DNA of 64,000 nt. Origin: Candidatus Contendibacter sp. (GTDB lineage: Bacteria; Pseudomonadota; Gammaproteobacteria; Competibacterales; Competibacteraceae). Within the stretch, counting starts at the first letter, position 1; the number at the start of each line of letters is the position of its first letter. The notes below the pieces were generated by a model, which did not search any database, was not told where the DNA came from, and saw nothing but the letters and a program-made list of their open reading frames with translations. The translations under genes and the position numbers were made by a program. Shown one piece after another: positions 37,341-47,286 of the stretch. Location of the stretch: NCBI GenBank assembly GCA_029624675.1, contig JARSSP010000031.1, forward strand, positions 43,400-107,399. Direction: 5' to 3'.

Positions 37341-39422
37341 TCAATCCTGCAAGCGTGAAAAATCCGCCACGCGCAGGAACAGGCTGCTCAGCTCGTTAAG
37401 CAGGGCCAGGCGATTGTCGCGCAGCATCGGGTCCTCAGCCATCACCAGCACCTGGTCGAAAAAGGCGTCCACCGGTTCGCGCAACCGGGCCAGCCGGCCC
37501 AGGGCCTCGGGATACAGACCGGCTTCCATCAGGGGGATGGCTTCGGAGGACAGTTCCACCAGTCGCCCAGCCAGCGCCTGCTCTGCCTCCTCGACCAGCA
37601 GATCGGGCCGCACTTCGAACGGCAGCACGGTTTCGACCTTTTTGAGTAGGTTGCGGATGCGTTTGTTGGCGGCGGCCAGGCTGGCGGCTTCCGGCAGCTC
37701 CCGAAAAGCGCCGACCGCGCGCGCGCGCCGGTCGAAGTCGAGCGGTCGGGTCGGACGGCAATCAAGCACCGCTTCGAACGTATCCGGACGCACGCCCTGC
37801 TCCAGATAGTAACCGCGCAGCCGGTCCATGACGAACTCAAATACGGTCTCGACCACATGGTCGGCGCGAACGGCCGGTTCGAAACCGGCGGCGGCGCGTT
37901 CCAGCAGATCGAACAAATCAAGATCCAATTCACTCTCGATCAGGATGCGCAACACGCCTAGGGCGGCGCGGCGCAGCGCGAAAGGATCCTTGGTCCCGGA
38001 GGGTCCCTGGCCGATGGCGAAAATGCCGATCAGGGTATCCAACCGCTCGGCCAGCGCCAAGGCGCGGCCGGTGGCGGTTTGCGGCAGACGGTCGCCGGCG
38101 AAACGCGGCAGGTACTGTTCTTCCAGTGCCTGGGCGACTTCCGACGCTTCCTGGTCGTGCAGGGCGTAATAACGACCCATGACGCCTTGCAACTCCGGAA
38201 ATTCCTGCACCATCTGGGTCAGCAGATCGCATTTGGCCAGCCGCGCCGCCCGATCGGCCCCGTCCGCGTTGCCATGGCCATGTCCGGCGATGAAACGAGC
38301 CAGCGCCGCCACCCGCCCGCTCTTGTCGGCCAGGGTGCCCAGCCGTTGCTGGAACACCATCTGTTTCAAGCCTTCCATCCGCGCCGCCAGGGGTTGCTTG
38401 CGGTCCTGGTTCCAGAAGAATTCGGCGTCGCTGAAGCGTGGCCGGATCACCCGTTCGTTGCCGGCCCGTACCTGCGCCGGGTCGCGGCTCTCCAAATTGG
38501 CGATGGTGATGAAGTGCGGCAGTAACCAACCTTGGGTATCCACCACCGGGAAATAGCGTTGGTTGTCCTGCATGGTACTGATCAGCGCTTCGGCGGGCAC
38601 GTTGAGAAAGCGCCGCTCGAAATTGCCGGCCAAGGCCACCGGCCATTCCACCAGCGCCGTCACTTCGTCCAGCAACTCCGGTTTGATGACCGCAGCCCCA
38701 CGCAATTCGGTGGCGACCGCCTCGGCCTGGGCGCGAATCGCGGCGCGGCGCGCGGCGAAGTCGGCGATGACCTGACCCTCGCTGGTCAGTTGCCGGGCGT
38801 AGTCGGCGGGAGCAGTCAAGCGGATCGGTTGGGGACGGTGGAAGCGGTGGCCGTGGGTTTCCCGCCCGGCCGCGACGCCGAGAATCGTGGCGGGGATCAC
38901 TTCGTCGCCGAACAGCAGCACAACCCATTGCACCGGGCGCACGAATTCGTCGTCACGGTCCCCCCAGCGCATCCGCTTGGGGATGGGCAAACCGGCGAGG
39001 GCTGTTTCGACGATGCTCGGAATCAGATCGACGGTCGCGGCGCCGGGTTCGACGCTGAGATGGACCAGCCAGGCGCCCTTGTCGGTTTCCCGCCGTTGCA
39101 GATCGGCGACGGTGACGCCGCAGGACCGGGCGAACCCTTCGGCAGCCTTGGTCGGATTCCCGTCCGGGCCAAAAGCGGCGCTCAGCGCCGGGCCGCGCCG
39201 CTCAAGCGGACGGTCGGGCTGGCGCGTGGGCAACTGCTCGATCAGCACCGCCAGCCGGCGTGGGGTGGCGAAGCCCTGGATGGCGCCACTGGCCAAGCCC
39301 GCTTTTTCCAGCCCGGCGCGGATGCCCTGCTCGAACGCCTCCGCCAGCGCGGACAGCGCCTTGGGTGGCAACTCCTCGGTGCCGATTTCGATCAACAGAT
39401 CGCGGGGGGCGAGATCAGCCAT
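37341..39422 (-). CDS. glyS: Glycyl-tRNA synthetase beta subunit
   Basis: The protein has 693 residues, normal for bacterial GlyS. It opens with [20 protein letters not shown], characteristic of the family, and has [20 protein letters not shown] and a C-terminal anticodon-binding region with [20 protein letters not shown]. With GlyQ it forms the alpha2beta2 enzyme that charges tRNA-Gly. It overlaps glyQ by 8 bp, indicating coupling. parS sites lie directly downstream. Confidence 0.96.
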   Translation of the reverse strand: MADLAPRDLLIEIGTEELPPKALSALAEAFEQGIRAGLEKAGLASGAIQGFATPRRLAVLIEQLPTRQPDRPLERRGPALSAAFGPDGNPTKAAEGFARSCGVTVADLQRRETDKGAWLVHLSVEPGAATVDLIPSIVETALAGLPIPKRMRWGDRDDEFVRPVQWVVLLFGDEVIPATILGVAAGRETHGHRFHRPQPIRLTAPADYARQLTSEGQVIADFAARRAAIRAQAEAVATELRGAAVIKPELLDEVTALVEWPVALAGNFERRFLNVPAEALISTMQDNQRYFPVVDTQGWLLPHFITIANLESRDPAQVRAGNERVIRPRFSDAEFFWNQDRKQPLAARMEGLKQMVFQQRLGTLADKSGRVAALARFIAGHGHGNADGADRAARLAKCDLLTQMVQEFPELQGVMGRYYALHDQEASEVAQALEEQYLPRFAGDRLPQTATGRALALAERLDTLIGIFAIGQGPSGTKDPFALRRAALGVLRILIESELDLDLFDLLERAAAGFEPAVRADHVVETVFEFVMDRLRGYYLEQGVRPDTFEAVLDCRPTRPLDFDRRARAVGAFRELPEAASLAAANKRIRNLLKKVETVLPFEVRPDLLVEEAEQALAGRLVELSSEAIPLMEAGLYPEALGRLARLREPVDAFFDQVLVMAEDPMLRDNRLALLNELSSLFLRVADFSRLQD

Positions 39423-40341
39423 GGGCCGCCTCCCTCTTAGTCGCCGCTTGCCGGGCGCACATGGGGAACCCCAGCGCGGCGCGGGCGTCGTGGTAAGCCT
39501 GCGCCACGGCCCGGGCCAGAGTGCGGACCCGCAGGATGAAACGCTGGCGCTCGGTGACGGAGATGGCCTTGCGGGCGTCCAGCAGGTTGAAGGTATGGGA
39601 GGCTTTCAGAGTCATTTCGTAGGCGGGCAGAGGCAGTCCAAGGTCGATCAGCCGCTGGCTTTCGGCTTCGCAGGTGTCGAAGGCGACGAACAGCGCGGTC
39701 GTGTCGGCGTGTTCGAAATTGTAGGTGGACATTTCCACTTCGTTCTGGTGAAACACGTCGCCGTAGGTCACGCGGCCCAGCGGGCCATCGGTCCACAGCA
39801 GGTCGAACACGCTTTCCACGCCCTGCAAGTACATGGCGATGCGTTCCAGCCCGTAGGTGATCTCGCCGGTGACCGGCTTGCAGTCCAACCCGCCGACCTG
39901 CTGGAAGTAGGTGAACTGGGTGATTTCCATGCCGTTCAGCCACACCTCCCAGCCTAGCCCCCAGGCCCCGAGCGTCGGCGATTCCCAGTTATCCTCGACG
40001 AAGCGCACGTCATGAATCAGGGGATCGAGACCCAGTTCCTTCAGCGAGCCGAGGTAAAGGTCTTGCAAGTCCAGTGGCGAAGGTTTGATGACCACCTGAT
40101 ATTGATAATAGTGCTGCAAGCGATTCGGATTCTCGCCGTAGCGGCCATCGGTGGGACGGCGGGACGGTTGCACGTAGGCGGCGCTCCACGGTTCGGGACC
40201 GATGGCGCGCAGGAAGGTGGCGGGGTGGAAGGTTCCCGCGCCCACTTCCATATCGTAGGGTTGCAGCAGCACGCAGCCCTGGCGGGCCCAATATTCTTGC
40301 AGGGCCAGGATCAGCCCCTGAAAGGTCGAAACATCGCGCAC
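39415..40341 (-). CDS. glyQ: Glycyl-tRNA synthetase alpha subunit
   Basis: The protein has 308 residues. The GTG at 40341 is chosen because GGAGG sits 5 bases upstream and the protein then reads [20 protein letters not shown], matching GlyQ N-termini. Class II motif 2 region [20 protein letters not shown] and [20 protein letters not shown] are strongly conserved. It is the catalytic subunit for glycine activation. It is first in the glyQ-glyS pair. A parS site lies about 140 bp upstream. Confidence 0.96.
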   Translation of the reverse strand: MRDVSTFQGLILALQEYWARQGCVLLQPYDMEVGAGTFHPATFLRAIGPEPWSAAYVQPSRRPTDGRYGENPNRLQHYYQYQVVIKPSPLDLQDLYLGSLKELGLDPLIHDVRFVEDNWESPTLGAWGLGWEVWLNGMEITQFTYFQQVGGLDCKPVTGEITYGLERIAMYLQGVESVFDLLWTDGPLGRVTYGDVFHQNEVEMSTYNFEHADTTALFVAFDTCEAESQRLIDLGLPLPAYEMTLKASHTFNLLDARKAISVTERQRFILRVRTLARAVAQAYHDARAALGFPMCARQAATKREAAHG

Positions 40342-40479
40342 GAGCGCCTCCAAAATCCGAAGGGGACGGTCCTGCCGTCCCCGGAGTGTGTTCTTGAACA
40401 AAGAAGCGTTCTAAGTATAGCCCGGCGACCGGGGAGGATTCATCCCACGCCAGACGCTTCGCATGAAGTCCAGACTCGA

Positions 40480-40495
40480 TGTTTCACGTGAAACA
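40480..40495. promoter_or_regulatory. Perfect parS site
   Basis: TGTTTCACGTGAAACA is a perfect 16-bp palindrome identical to the canonical ParB site. It lies in the divergent gap between glyQ and the zinc-ribbon gene at 40598, and so could also affect their promoters. It is the eighth parS-like site of the window. Confidence 0.93.
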
Positions 40496-40597
40496 TCACG
40501 AAAAAATCATGTCGCCGTGCCAGACTTATACCGAAACGGGCTTCGGTCACGGTTCGAGACCAGCCGCTGGGAATCCGGCAAACGGAGGAACGATCCG

Positions 40598-41599
40598 ATG
40601 CGTTGTCCAGAATGCAGGCACAATCAGAAGTACCGCGACGGCACTCGCTGTGGTAAGTGCGGTTATCAATTCGTGCTGATTAAGAAAAAAGGTGATGGTC
40701 TTAGCGACTTCGCCCTGCGGCAGATCATCCAGCGATTGTCGGACGGCGGTCAGCAAGCATTCACCGCCACGCAACTCGCGCTGGCAATTTGTCGGAGCTG
40801 GCGCGCAAAAAAAGGCGCCTTCATCGGCTGCGGCGTCGCAATCGTGATAGTCGCGTGCATCATCGGTTTCGGACTGCACACCGTCATCGGCGGATTCATC
40901 TTCTTTCTGATCTTTTCGATGCTCCTCATGGTTGGGTATTGGAGAAGAAGTGGGCTTCCGGTTCACAAGGCCCGCAAACTGATCGATCGCTACCATCAAG
41001 CCCACCCGATCACCGCGCTGGCGGATGGTCAGGCTTTTCGGCGGGAGGTCGTGCCGGTCGATTTGGACGATTTGCAATACGCGCCCGAGCGGATTCTGGT
41101 GGTGGAGCGCGACGGTCTGGTGGACATGCTGGTCCGCAACCGCTTCCACCTGAGCCATAAAACCGCCGTGATCAGCCGTTCGGGTTACCCGGAACGGGTA
41201 TTCGCCGCCTGTCGGGAGTTTTTGAGAAATCACCCGAATACGCCGGTGCAAGTCCTACACGATGCCTCTGCGTCAGGATTCGGCCTGGCGGCGCAACTGG
41301 CGGCCGATCCGAAATGGGCGTTCGCCCGCGCGCGATTGACCGATCTGGGCATTTCCCGTGCGGCGCTCGATGGCGGCTCATCGCTGCCCTGGTTGCCGCC
41401 GGACAACTCCCGGCGCGACGGCGCCTTCAGCACCGATCCAGCCAAAATGCTGCGGGCCGGCTGTCGGGTTCCCGTCGATTATATCGGGCCGAAACCGTTG
41501 CTCGGTCTGTTGGGGGCGGCGGTGGTCGGCGGCGCCTTGCTGCTGACGCCGGAAATGGCGAATGCGGGCGAAGCAGGCGTGGAAATCGACTATGGCTGA
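40598..41599 (+). CDS. Zinc-ribbon membrane protein with Toprim/TopoVI-A-like segment
   Basis: The protein has 333 residues; GGAGG is 9 bases before the ATG at 40598. The N-terminus is a four-Cys zinc ribbon (MRCPECRHNQ and CGKCGYQF). Two adjacent TM helices follow near 68-115 (GAFIGCGVAIVIVACIIGFG; FIFFLIFSMLLMVGY). Residues ~160-240 read like a Toprim-type fold: RILVVERDGLVDMLV, SRSGYPERVFAACREFL and VLHDASASGFGLAAQL. A last TM segment (LLGLLGAAVVGGALLL) is close to the C-terminus. I do not recognise the family; the Toprim resemblance is weak. It lies 29 bp upstream of the AsnB-like gene, suggesting a shared operon. Confidence 0.7.
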   Translation: MRCPECRHNQKYRDGTRCGKCGYQFVLIKKKGDGLSDFALRQIIQRLSDGGQQAFTATQLALAICRSWRAKKGAFIGCGVAIVIVACIIGFGLHTVIGGFIFFLIFSMLLMVGYWRRSGLPVHKARKLIDRYHQAHPITALADGQAFRREVVPVDLDDLQYAPERILVVERDGLVDMLVRNRFHLSHKTAVISRSGYPERVFAACREFLRNHPNTPVQVLHDASASGFGLAAQLAADPKWAFARARLTDLGISRAALDGGSSLPWLPPDNSRRDGAFSTDPAKMLRAGCRVPVDYIGPKPLLGLLGAAVVGGALLLTPEMANAGEAGVEIDYG

Positions 41600-41628
41600 A
41601 ACCGCGGGGATGAGGTTGAGGTAGCACT

Positions 41629-43449
41629 ATGTCCTGCCTGTTCGGTTATTGCGGCCCGCCGGCGGATGGTCTGCTGGCGCGCATGGCGGCGCTGCTGACC
41701 CACCGTTGCCCCCTGGGCTGGGAGCGTGGCGGCGGCGCGACCGCAACCGGCGAAACCGTGGAAATCGGCCACGGGATAGCCACCTGGAACCAGGAATCCC
41801 AACTCGCTCGACACGGCCAGGACTTACTCGGCTACGGCGGCGTCCTGTTCGATGCGGGCGGACTGACCCGGCCAAGCGATGCCGGGAGTGGCGTCGCCGA
41901 CCGACTGCTGGCGGGTCTATGCCGGGAGACTGTCGTCGAACCTTCGCTCGAACGCCTGACGGGAGCTTTCGTGCTGGCTCTCGGCCGGAACGACTCCGTT
42001 TATCTGGCGCGCGATCCCGCCGGTGTGAAAGTGCTGTACTGGACCGTGCGGCGGGGACGATTACTGTTCGCCAGCGAGATCAAGGCCCTGTTCGCCGACC
42101 CCGCCGTGCCGCGCCGAATGCGAGCCGGCGCGCTGCCGGAATATCTGACGTTCAGCTTCGTGCCGGGCGCCAACACGATGTTCGAGGGCATCGAGGAATT
42201 GCAACCCGGCTCCATCCTGCATTTTCACCAGGGTCGAGCGGTGGTCCATCGGCACTTTCGCTTCGAGGAACTGGAAGCGGAACCGCCGCGCCCACCCGAG
42301 GAATATCCCGCGCTGGTACGCGCCGCGCTTGACCAATCGGTGGCCGAATGCCTCGCGGTCAGCCCGAAAAAACCACCCGCTTTATTCCTGTCGGGCGGCA
42401 TCGACTCCAGCGCCGTGCTGGCCGTCGCCGCCCAGCAAAAGCCGGGGACGCCATTTCCGACCTTCTCGGTGCACTTCGGCGCGGAATACGCCCGCGAAAA
42501 CGACTTCGTGCAATTGATGGTGGATCGTTATCGCACCGAGCATCGCTGGCTGGAAATCCGTCCCGCCGGCTTTCTCGAACAAATGCGGGAAATTATCTGG
42601 CGGCTGGACGACCCCATCGGCGATCCCGTGACCGTGCCCAACTACCTGCTGGCGCAAGCGGCGGCTCAAGTCGTCGATGTGGTGTTGAACGGCGAGGGTG
42701 GCGATCCCTGCTTCGGCGGTCCCAAAAATCTGCCCATGCTACTGGCCCGGCTGTACGGTCCCCTGCCGGGCGAGCCAGCCACCGGCTGGCTGGAGCGCAA
42801 TTATCTGCGGGCCTTTCAACGCTGCTACCAGGACCTTGGCGCTTTGCTCGACCCGGCGCTGCTGCGGGAAGCTGGCGGCGACGAAGCGATGATCGGCCTG
42901 CTGGAGCCGTTTTTCCGGGCCGAGCAACCGCGCGACTTCGTCAACAAACTGATGGCCATGAACATCCGCCTGAAGGGCGCCAACCTGATTCTGGTCAAGG
43001 TGGAAAAGATGACGGCGGCGAACGGCGTGCTGGCCCTGCCGCCGCTGTTCTCCCGGCGGGTCATCGAAACCAGCATGATGTGCCCGCCGGGCGCCAAATT
43101 GGAAGGCGCGGTGGAAAAAAGCGTTCTTAAGAAGGCGGTGCGGGACGTGGTGCCCGAGGCCATCATCGCCCGGCCCAAATCAGGAATGATGGTGCCCGTG
43201 CGCTTCTGGTTTCAGGGCGACTTGCGTCGCTATGGGGAAAAACTGCTCGCCCCCCGGAATCTCCAGCGTCGCGGTTTTTTCGATCCCGGTTACGTCAAGC
43301 GCCTGCTGAATTACGAGATGGAAGGGGTTCCCGGCCTGCGGCACGGTCTGAAGCTCTGGATGCTCATCACCTTCCTGCTCTGGCATGAGCAGATGGTCGA
43401 AGCGCCGTTGCCCGTCCCGCCGGTTCCAAATTTACGGGCTACGCGATAA
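41629..43449 (+). CDS. Asparagine synthetase B-like amidotransferase
   Basis: The protein has 606 residues. The C-terminal synthetase half has the PP-loop SGGIDSSAVLAVA and GEGGDPCFGG, so ATP-dependent acyl-adenylate chemistry is likely. The N-terminal half has the glutaminase layout, but the protein begins MSCLFGYCG, with Cys at position 3, not 2. The glutaminase nucleophile must be the N-terminal residue after Met removal, so this half may be inactive or need an unusual trim. AsnB-like proteins of this kind also occur as peptide cyclases or sugar/peptide amidases. It sits between an unusual membrane protein and a cupin; no lasso-peptide partners are seen. Confidence 0.83.
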   Translation: MSCLFGYCGPPADGLLARMAALLTHRCPLGWERGGGATATGETVEIGHGIATWNQESQLARHGQDLLGYGGVLFDAGGLTRPSDAGSGVADRLLAGLCRETVVEPSLERLTGAFVLALGRNDSVYLARDPAGVKVLYWTVRRGRLLFASEIKALFADPAVPRRMRAGALPEYLTFSFVPGANTMFEGIEELQPGSILHFHQGRAVVHRHFRFEELEAEPPRPPEEYPALVRAALDQSVAECLAVSPKKPPALFLSGGIDSSAVLAVAAQQKPGTPFPTFSVHFGAEYARENDFVQLMVDRYRTEHRWLEIRPAGFLEQMREIIWRLDDPIGDPVTVPNYLLAQAAAQVVDVVLNGEGGDPCFGGPKNLPMLLARLYGPLPGEPATGWLERNYLRAFQRCYQDLGALLDPALLREAGGDEAMIGLLEPFFRAEQPRDFVNKLMAMNIRLKGANLILVKVEKMTAANGVLALPPLFSRRVIETSMMCPPGAKLEGAVEKSVLKKAVRDVVPEAIIARPKSGMMVPVRFWFQGDLRRYGEKLLAPRNLQRRGFFDPGYVKRLLNYEMEGVPGLRHGLKLWMLITFLLWHEQMVEAPLPVPPVPNLRATR

Positions 43450-43459
43450 CGGCGAATTG

Positions 43460-44110
43460 CTACCGAGGGGGAATCAAGGTGCGGTTGATCATGGGATGAT
43501 CATCGTCGCGCGGCCCGAAATCGCTGTCCGGATGCCAGGCGATCACGTCCAGCGATTCATCTCGGGTATAGAAGGAATGCAGGCAGCCGGTCGGAATGTA
43601 CCAGCCCATGCCGGGCCGCAACGAATACACGCCATCGAGCGTGCGGCACTCGCCGGTTCCCCGCAGAATGACCCCGATTCGCACCGAGGGATGGGTGTGG
43701 GGCGTTTGGTCGGTATGGGGCGGAATATGCAGATGGTTCAAACAGGGATCGCCCAAACGGGGCGGACAGATCAGCAGGGTATCGCTACACCCGTCGATAT
43801 AACTCAGGCGGCCGATCGTTTCCAGGGGACCGCCGATCTGACGCAGCCCTCGGTAACCGGTCAAGGTAATCGCGAGACCGCTTCCCCCGCGCGCCGCGCC
43901 GCCGTCGGGTAGCGCGAAGAACATTCCCCCGCTCAAGTCGAAAGGGCCGGTTTCGGCGTCGCGCAGTTGGGTCTGGTCGGTCGTGACCATGCCAAAAGCG
44001 GTGGCGCCGCGCGGCAGGGTCAGAGATTCCTCGGTCCAGCCCCAAACCCTGATTGGGTCCAGATCCAACAGCAAGCCATGCCGAATCGTCAATGGTGTGA
44101 ACGTCATCAT
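43460..44110 (-). CDS. Cupin-domain protein
   Basis: The protein has about 216 residues from one of two adjacent ATGs (44110 or 44107). The C-terminal half has a cupin barrel: HLHIPPHTDQTPHTHPSVRI with several His ligands, then GTGECRTLDG and PTGCLHSFYTRDE. The N-terminal half is possibly a second, degenerate barrel. Cupins bind metals and include dioxygenases and sugar-binding regulators; no specific reaction is evident. It is convergent with the AsnB-like gene (10 bp apart) and divergent from the coiled-coil gene at 44169. Confidence 0.75.
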   Translation of the reverse strand: MMTFTPLTIRHGLLLDLDPIRVWGWTEESLTLPRGATAFGMVTTDQTQLRDAETGPFDLSGGMFFALPDGGAARGGSGLAITLTGYRGLRQIGGPLETIGRLSYIDGCSDTLLICPPRLGDPCLNHLHIPPHTDQTPHTHPSVRIGVILRGTGECRTLDGVYSLRPGMGWYIPTGCLHSFYTRDESLDVIAWHPDSDFGPRDDDHPMINRTLIPPR

Positions 44111-44168
44111 CTTGGATCGTAGCCTCTGCTGATCATTCCTCGCGGTTGAACCGCATGTAACCGGGGTC

Positions 44169-44888
44169 ATGGGCATAGGCATAGCTGTCTATCCCGTGAT
44201 GGCCGGCGATGTTTATCGCTGGGTTAACCCAGAGACCGGGGAGAAGTTAACAACCTCCAATCCGCCTCCTTATCCCGTTAAGGAGCAGCGTCCAGCCGGA
44301 CGATTGCCAAACGGAGACATCATCGACCTGACGCTCGACCCCAACGCTCCCGAAGTCAAAGCAAAGCTCAACGTCTACAAGGCCAAGGAAGCCGAGAGGA
44401 AGCGCATCGCCGAGGAAGAGCAACGTCAGCGCGCCGCGCGGGAGGCTGAGGAGCAACAGCAGCGGGCCGTGCGAGCCGCCGCCGCGAAGGCGAAGGCTGA
44501 AGAGATGGCAAGGGAAAAAGCGATGCAGGAAGCCGCTCTTGAGCAGAAGGCGCAGAAAATCAGGGCCAAGATGGCGCTCGCGAAGGAAAAGGCAAAAAAA
44601 GACGAAGACGTTGATTTTATTTTGAAAACCATCGACGAGTTCGAGCAGCAAGAAAAGTTTGCGTCCACAACAGCAAGAATCAGTCTCGCCATACCCATCA
44701 ATAATTTGTTGTCGATCAAGACGAAGTTCGACGCTCGCGAAGTAGGGTCATGCTACAAAAAGCCAAAGAGCGCCCTCCAAGACTGGATGAAGTACATTCT
44801 GAATGTCTACTATGAATTTTCCCTGCAAAGGGAAGAAAATTCAGTTCGTTATAGAGAATTGGCCGATACAACCATCATGCTCTTTTGA
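44169..44888 (+). CDS. DUF4124-like coiled-coil protein
   Basis: The protein has 239 residues. After a short start, GDVYRWVNPETGEKLTTSNP resembles the DUF4124 domain of envelope proteins, which usually follows a signal peptide; here the hydrophobic segment before it (IGIAVYPVMA) is very short, and no other start is available before an in-frame stop. A long Ala/Glu/Lys coiled coil spans about residues 75-155. The C-terminal ~80 residues are globular and less GC-rich. Its function is unknown. The stop overlaps the TTG start of the next gene. Confidence 0.65.
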   Translation: MGIGIAVYPVMAGDVYRWVNPETGEKLTTSNPPPYPVKEQRPAGRLPNGDIIDLTLDPNAPEVKAKLNVYKAKEAERKRIAEEEQRQRAAREAEEQQQRAVRAAAAKAKAEEMAREKAMQEAALEQKAQKIRAKMALAKEKAKKDEDVDFILKTIDEFEQQEKFASTTARISLAIPINNLLSIKTKFDAREVGSCYKKPKSALQDWMKYILNVYYEFSLQREENSVRYRELADTTIMLF

Positions 44889-45235
44889 CTCGAATTCCCG
44901 GAGTCATGCTAACGCGCGGCGATGAGCCGTGGTTCGTCGCGGCCGACGTTTGTTCGGCGCTGACTATCGCTAATTCCCGCGATGCTATTTCCAAGCTGGA
45001 TGATGACGAAAAGGGTGTCGTTAATGCCGGCACCCCTGGCGGCAAGCGGGAACTGAGCATCATCAACGAATCCGGGCTATACGCGCTGATCTTGACCAGC
45101 CGCAAGCCGGAGGCCAAGAAGTTCAAGAAGTGGGTCACGTCGGAAGTCCTGCCCGCCCTGCGCCGGACGGGGCCGGAATTCGAGCTGACCTCGCCCGATT
45201 CCGAAGCTGATTTTCGACCCCTTCAACGCCCATAA
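44885..45235 (+). CDS. Bro-N (prophage antirepressor) domain protein, probably N-terminally truncated
   Basis: The protein has 116 residues from TTG 44885 (ATG 44906 is an alternative). It has the BRO-N core: GDEPWFVAADVCSALTIAN, LDDDEKGVVNAGTPGG and ESGLYALILTSRKPEAKKFK, then KWVTSEVLPALRRTG. The first ~15 residues of the usual domain (the strand before GDEPWF) are missing. No C-terminal domain follows. Such proteins are phage antirepressors; here it is likely a prophage relic next to a tRNA gene. A strong terminator follows at 45250. Confidence 0.75.
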   Translation: MTRIPGVMLTRGDEPWFVAADVCSALTIANSRDAISKLDDDEKGVVNAGTPGGKRELSIINESGLYALILTSRKPEAKKFKKWVTSEVLPALRRTGPEFELTSPDSEADFRPLQRP

Positions 45236-45249
45236 ACAGAGGCGTTTTC

Positions 45250-45277
45250 ATGCCCCGTTTCGCGGGGCATTTTTTTG
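45250..45277 (+). terminator. Rho-independent terminator
   Basis: ATGCCCC and GGGGCAT form a 7-bp stem around a 7-base loop, followed by a run of eight T. It is 15 bp after the Bro-N stop and correctly oriented to end that transcript. Confidence 0.9.
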
Positions 45278-45290
45278 ACTATCGGCGATT

Positions 45291-45327
45291 ATGGACCAGT
45301 GGTTTGAAAATCAAATCATTGGTCCAT
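45291..45327. promoter_or_regulatory. Long inverted repeat between Bro-N relic and tRNA-Met
   Basis: ATGGACCA at 45291 pairs with TGGTCCAT at 45320-45327, and TTTGA pairs with TCAAA inside it. An 11-bp AATCAAATCAT lies in its right half and again about 33 bp downstream. It might be an operator or part of a prophage attachment region; there is no direct proof. Confidence 0.4.
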
Positions 45328-45446
45328 TTTCCGCCGTGATAATCAAATCATGCGACTGTTTACAGCGGTTCTGGATAGCGTGTCACGATCTGGTCGCATC
45401 GCCTCGGCGGACCAGGAACGGAGAGCCGCGTAACTACTTGATTAGA

Positions 45447-45523
45447 TGGTGGCTACGGGTGGACTTGAACCACCGACACCGGCATTATGAGTGCCGTGCT
45501 CTAACCGCCTGAGCTACGTAGCC
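45447..45523 (-). tRNA. tRNA-Met (CAT), elongator type
   Basis: It is 77 bases including an encoded CCA end. The acceptor stem is GGCTACG/CGTAGCC, the anticodon loop CTCATAA gives anticodon CAT, and the T arm has GTTCAAGTC. The acceptor matches the elongator methionine tRNA of E. coli rather than tRNA-Ile2 or initiator tRNA. It lies between a prophage relic and an IS110 element, a common position for integration. A protein frame read across it in the other direction is an artefact. Confidence 0.95.
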
Positions 45524-45686
45524 ACGTAAAGAAAAGATATAGAGGATATAAAAGAATAAAATATTATGCGGATGAATTGGGAGGGCGTCAAGAGCGATTT
45601 GTCTTATTTTCAAGACAGATCAAGTGACCGCTTGGAAATACGAGCGCAACACCGACCTTACCCAGTCCAGCGACGGTTCACCGGCC

Positions 45687-45785
45687 TCAACTGTCCACAT
45701 CAATCAATACCTTGAACCGCATCTGACTTTTCCGCATGGCCGCCGCAATCGCCTCGCAAATGTCCTCCGCCAGCAGCAAGCAAGT
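45687..45785 (-). pseudogene. Possible 3' fragment of a gene cut by IS110
   Basis: On the minus strand a protein-like frame (LLLAEDICEAIAAAMRKSQ, then MRFKVLIDVDS) ends at a TGA at 45687-45689 and enters directly from the presumed end of the IS110 element, without its own start. It may be the tail of a gene interrupted by the insertion. The family is not recognised, and no matching upstream half was found beyond the other end of the element. Confidence 0.3.
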
Positions 45786-45802
45786 AGATACTGTTATCTC
45801 GG

Positions 45803-46975
<1,173 letters not shown>

Positions 46976-47001
46976 GGCGGGTTAGCGCAGCGTAACCCGC
47001 C
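46976..47001. repeat. REP-like palindrome
   Basis: GGCGGGTTA...GCGCAGCG...TAACCCGCC forms a strong hairpin, related to the GTTGGGTTA...TAACCCAAC palindromes at 5980-6380. It abuts the presumed upstream end of the IS110 element, a frequent target type of that family. Confidence 0.7.
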
Positions 47002-47109
47002 GAATCATTAACCGCCGAAATGGCGAGTTACGGCATCCATGCCTAACAGGCATAGGGCTCGGTTCTCCTCTAACACTATTAGTTAAATAATATCACTTTT
47101 TTGATACAT

Positions 47110-47137
47110 TTGACACCTTATTTAATAATTTCATAAT
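47110..47137 (+). promoter_or_regulatory. Consensus-like sigma-70 promoter pointing into the end of rnfE
   Basis: TTGACA at 47110-47115 and CATAAT at 47132-47137 are 16 bp apart in an AT-rich stretch (47070-47140). No plus-strand gene follows; a transcript would run antisense to rnfE. It may drive a small RNA, or it may be chance in an AT-rich intergenic region. Confidence 0.35.
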
Positions 47138-47151
47138 CTGCAAAGGAACGC

Positions 47152-47286
47152 TTAGTAGTGCTCCTCGGCGAGCATTTCCAAAAGGGTCTGGATACTGATC
47201 GGCAGTTTGCAGCGGGACAATGTCCTGAAGAATAGGCCGGGCTGCTCAAATCTTTCAAGAGCGACCAAATAGGTCGCCCCGCGCCA
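47152..47286 (-). pseudogene. Protein-like stretch directly after rnfE stop
   Basis: The frame of rnfE stays open for 44 codons after its TGA at 47287-47289 and reads a convincing protein-like tail (GATYLVALERFEQPGLFF, then KLPISIQTLLEMLAEEHY) before a TAA at 47152-47154. It has no usable start near its beginning. It may be the 3' end of a decayed gene fused behind rnfE, or chance. The family is not recognised. Confidence 0.25.

Noticed and set aside
41629..43449. Lasso-peptide cyclase
   Set aside because: AsnB-like cyclases of that type need a precursor peptide, a leader-binding protein and a transglutaminase-like protease nearby; none is seen.
45291..45512. Plus-strand protein of 73 residues over the tRNA gene
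   Set aside because: It reads antisense through tRNA-Met (the typical LRVDLNHRHRHYE artefact) and contains the palindrome; no family support.
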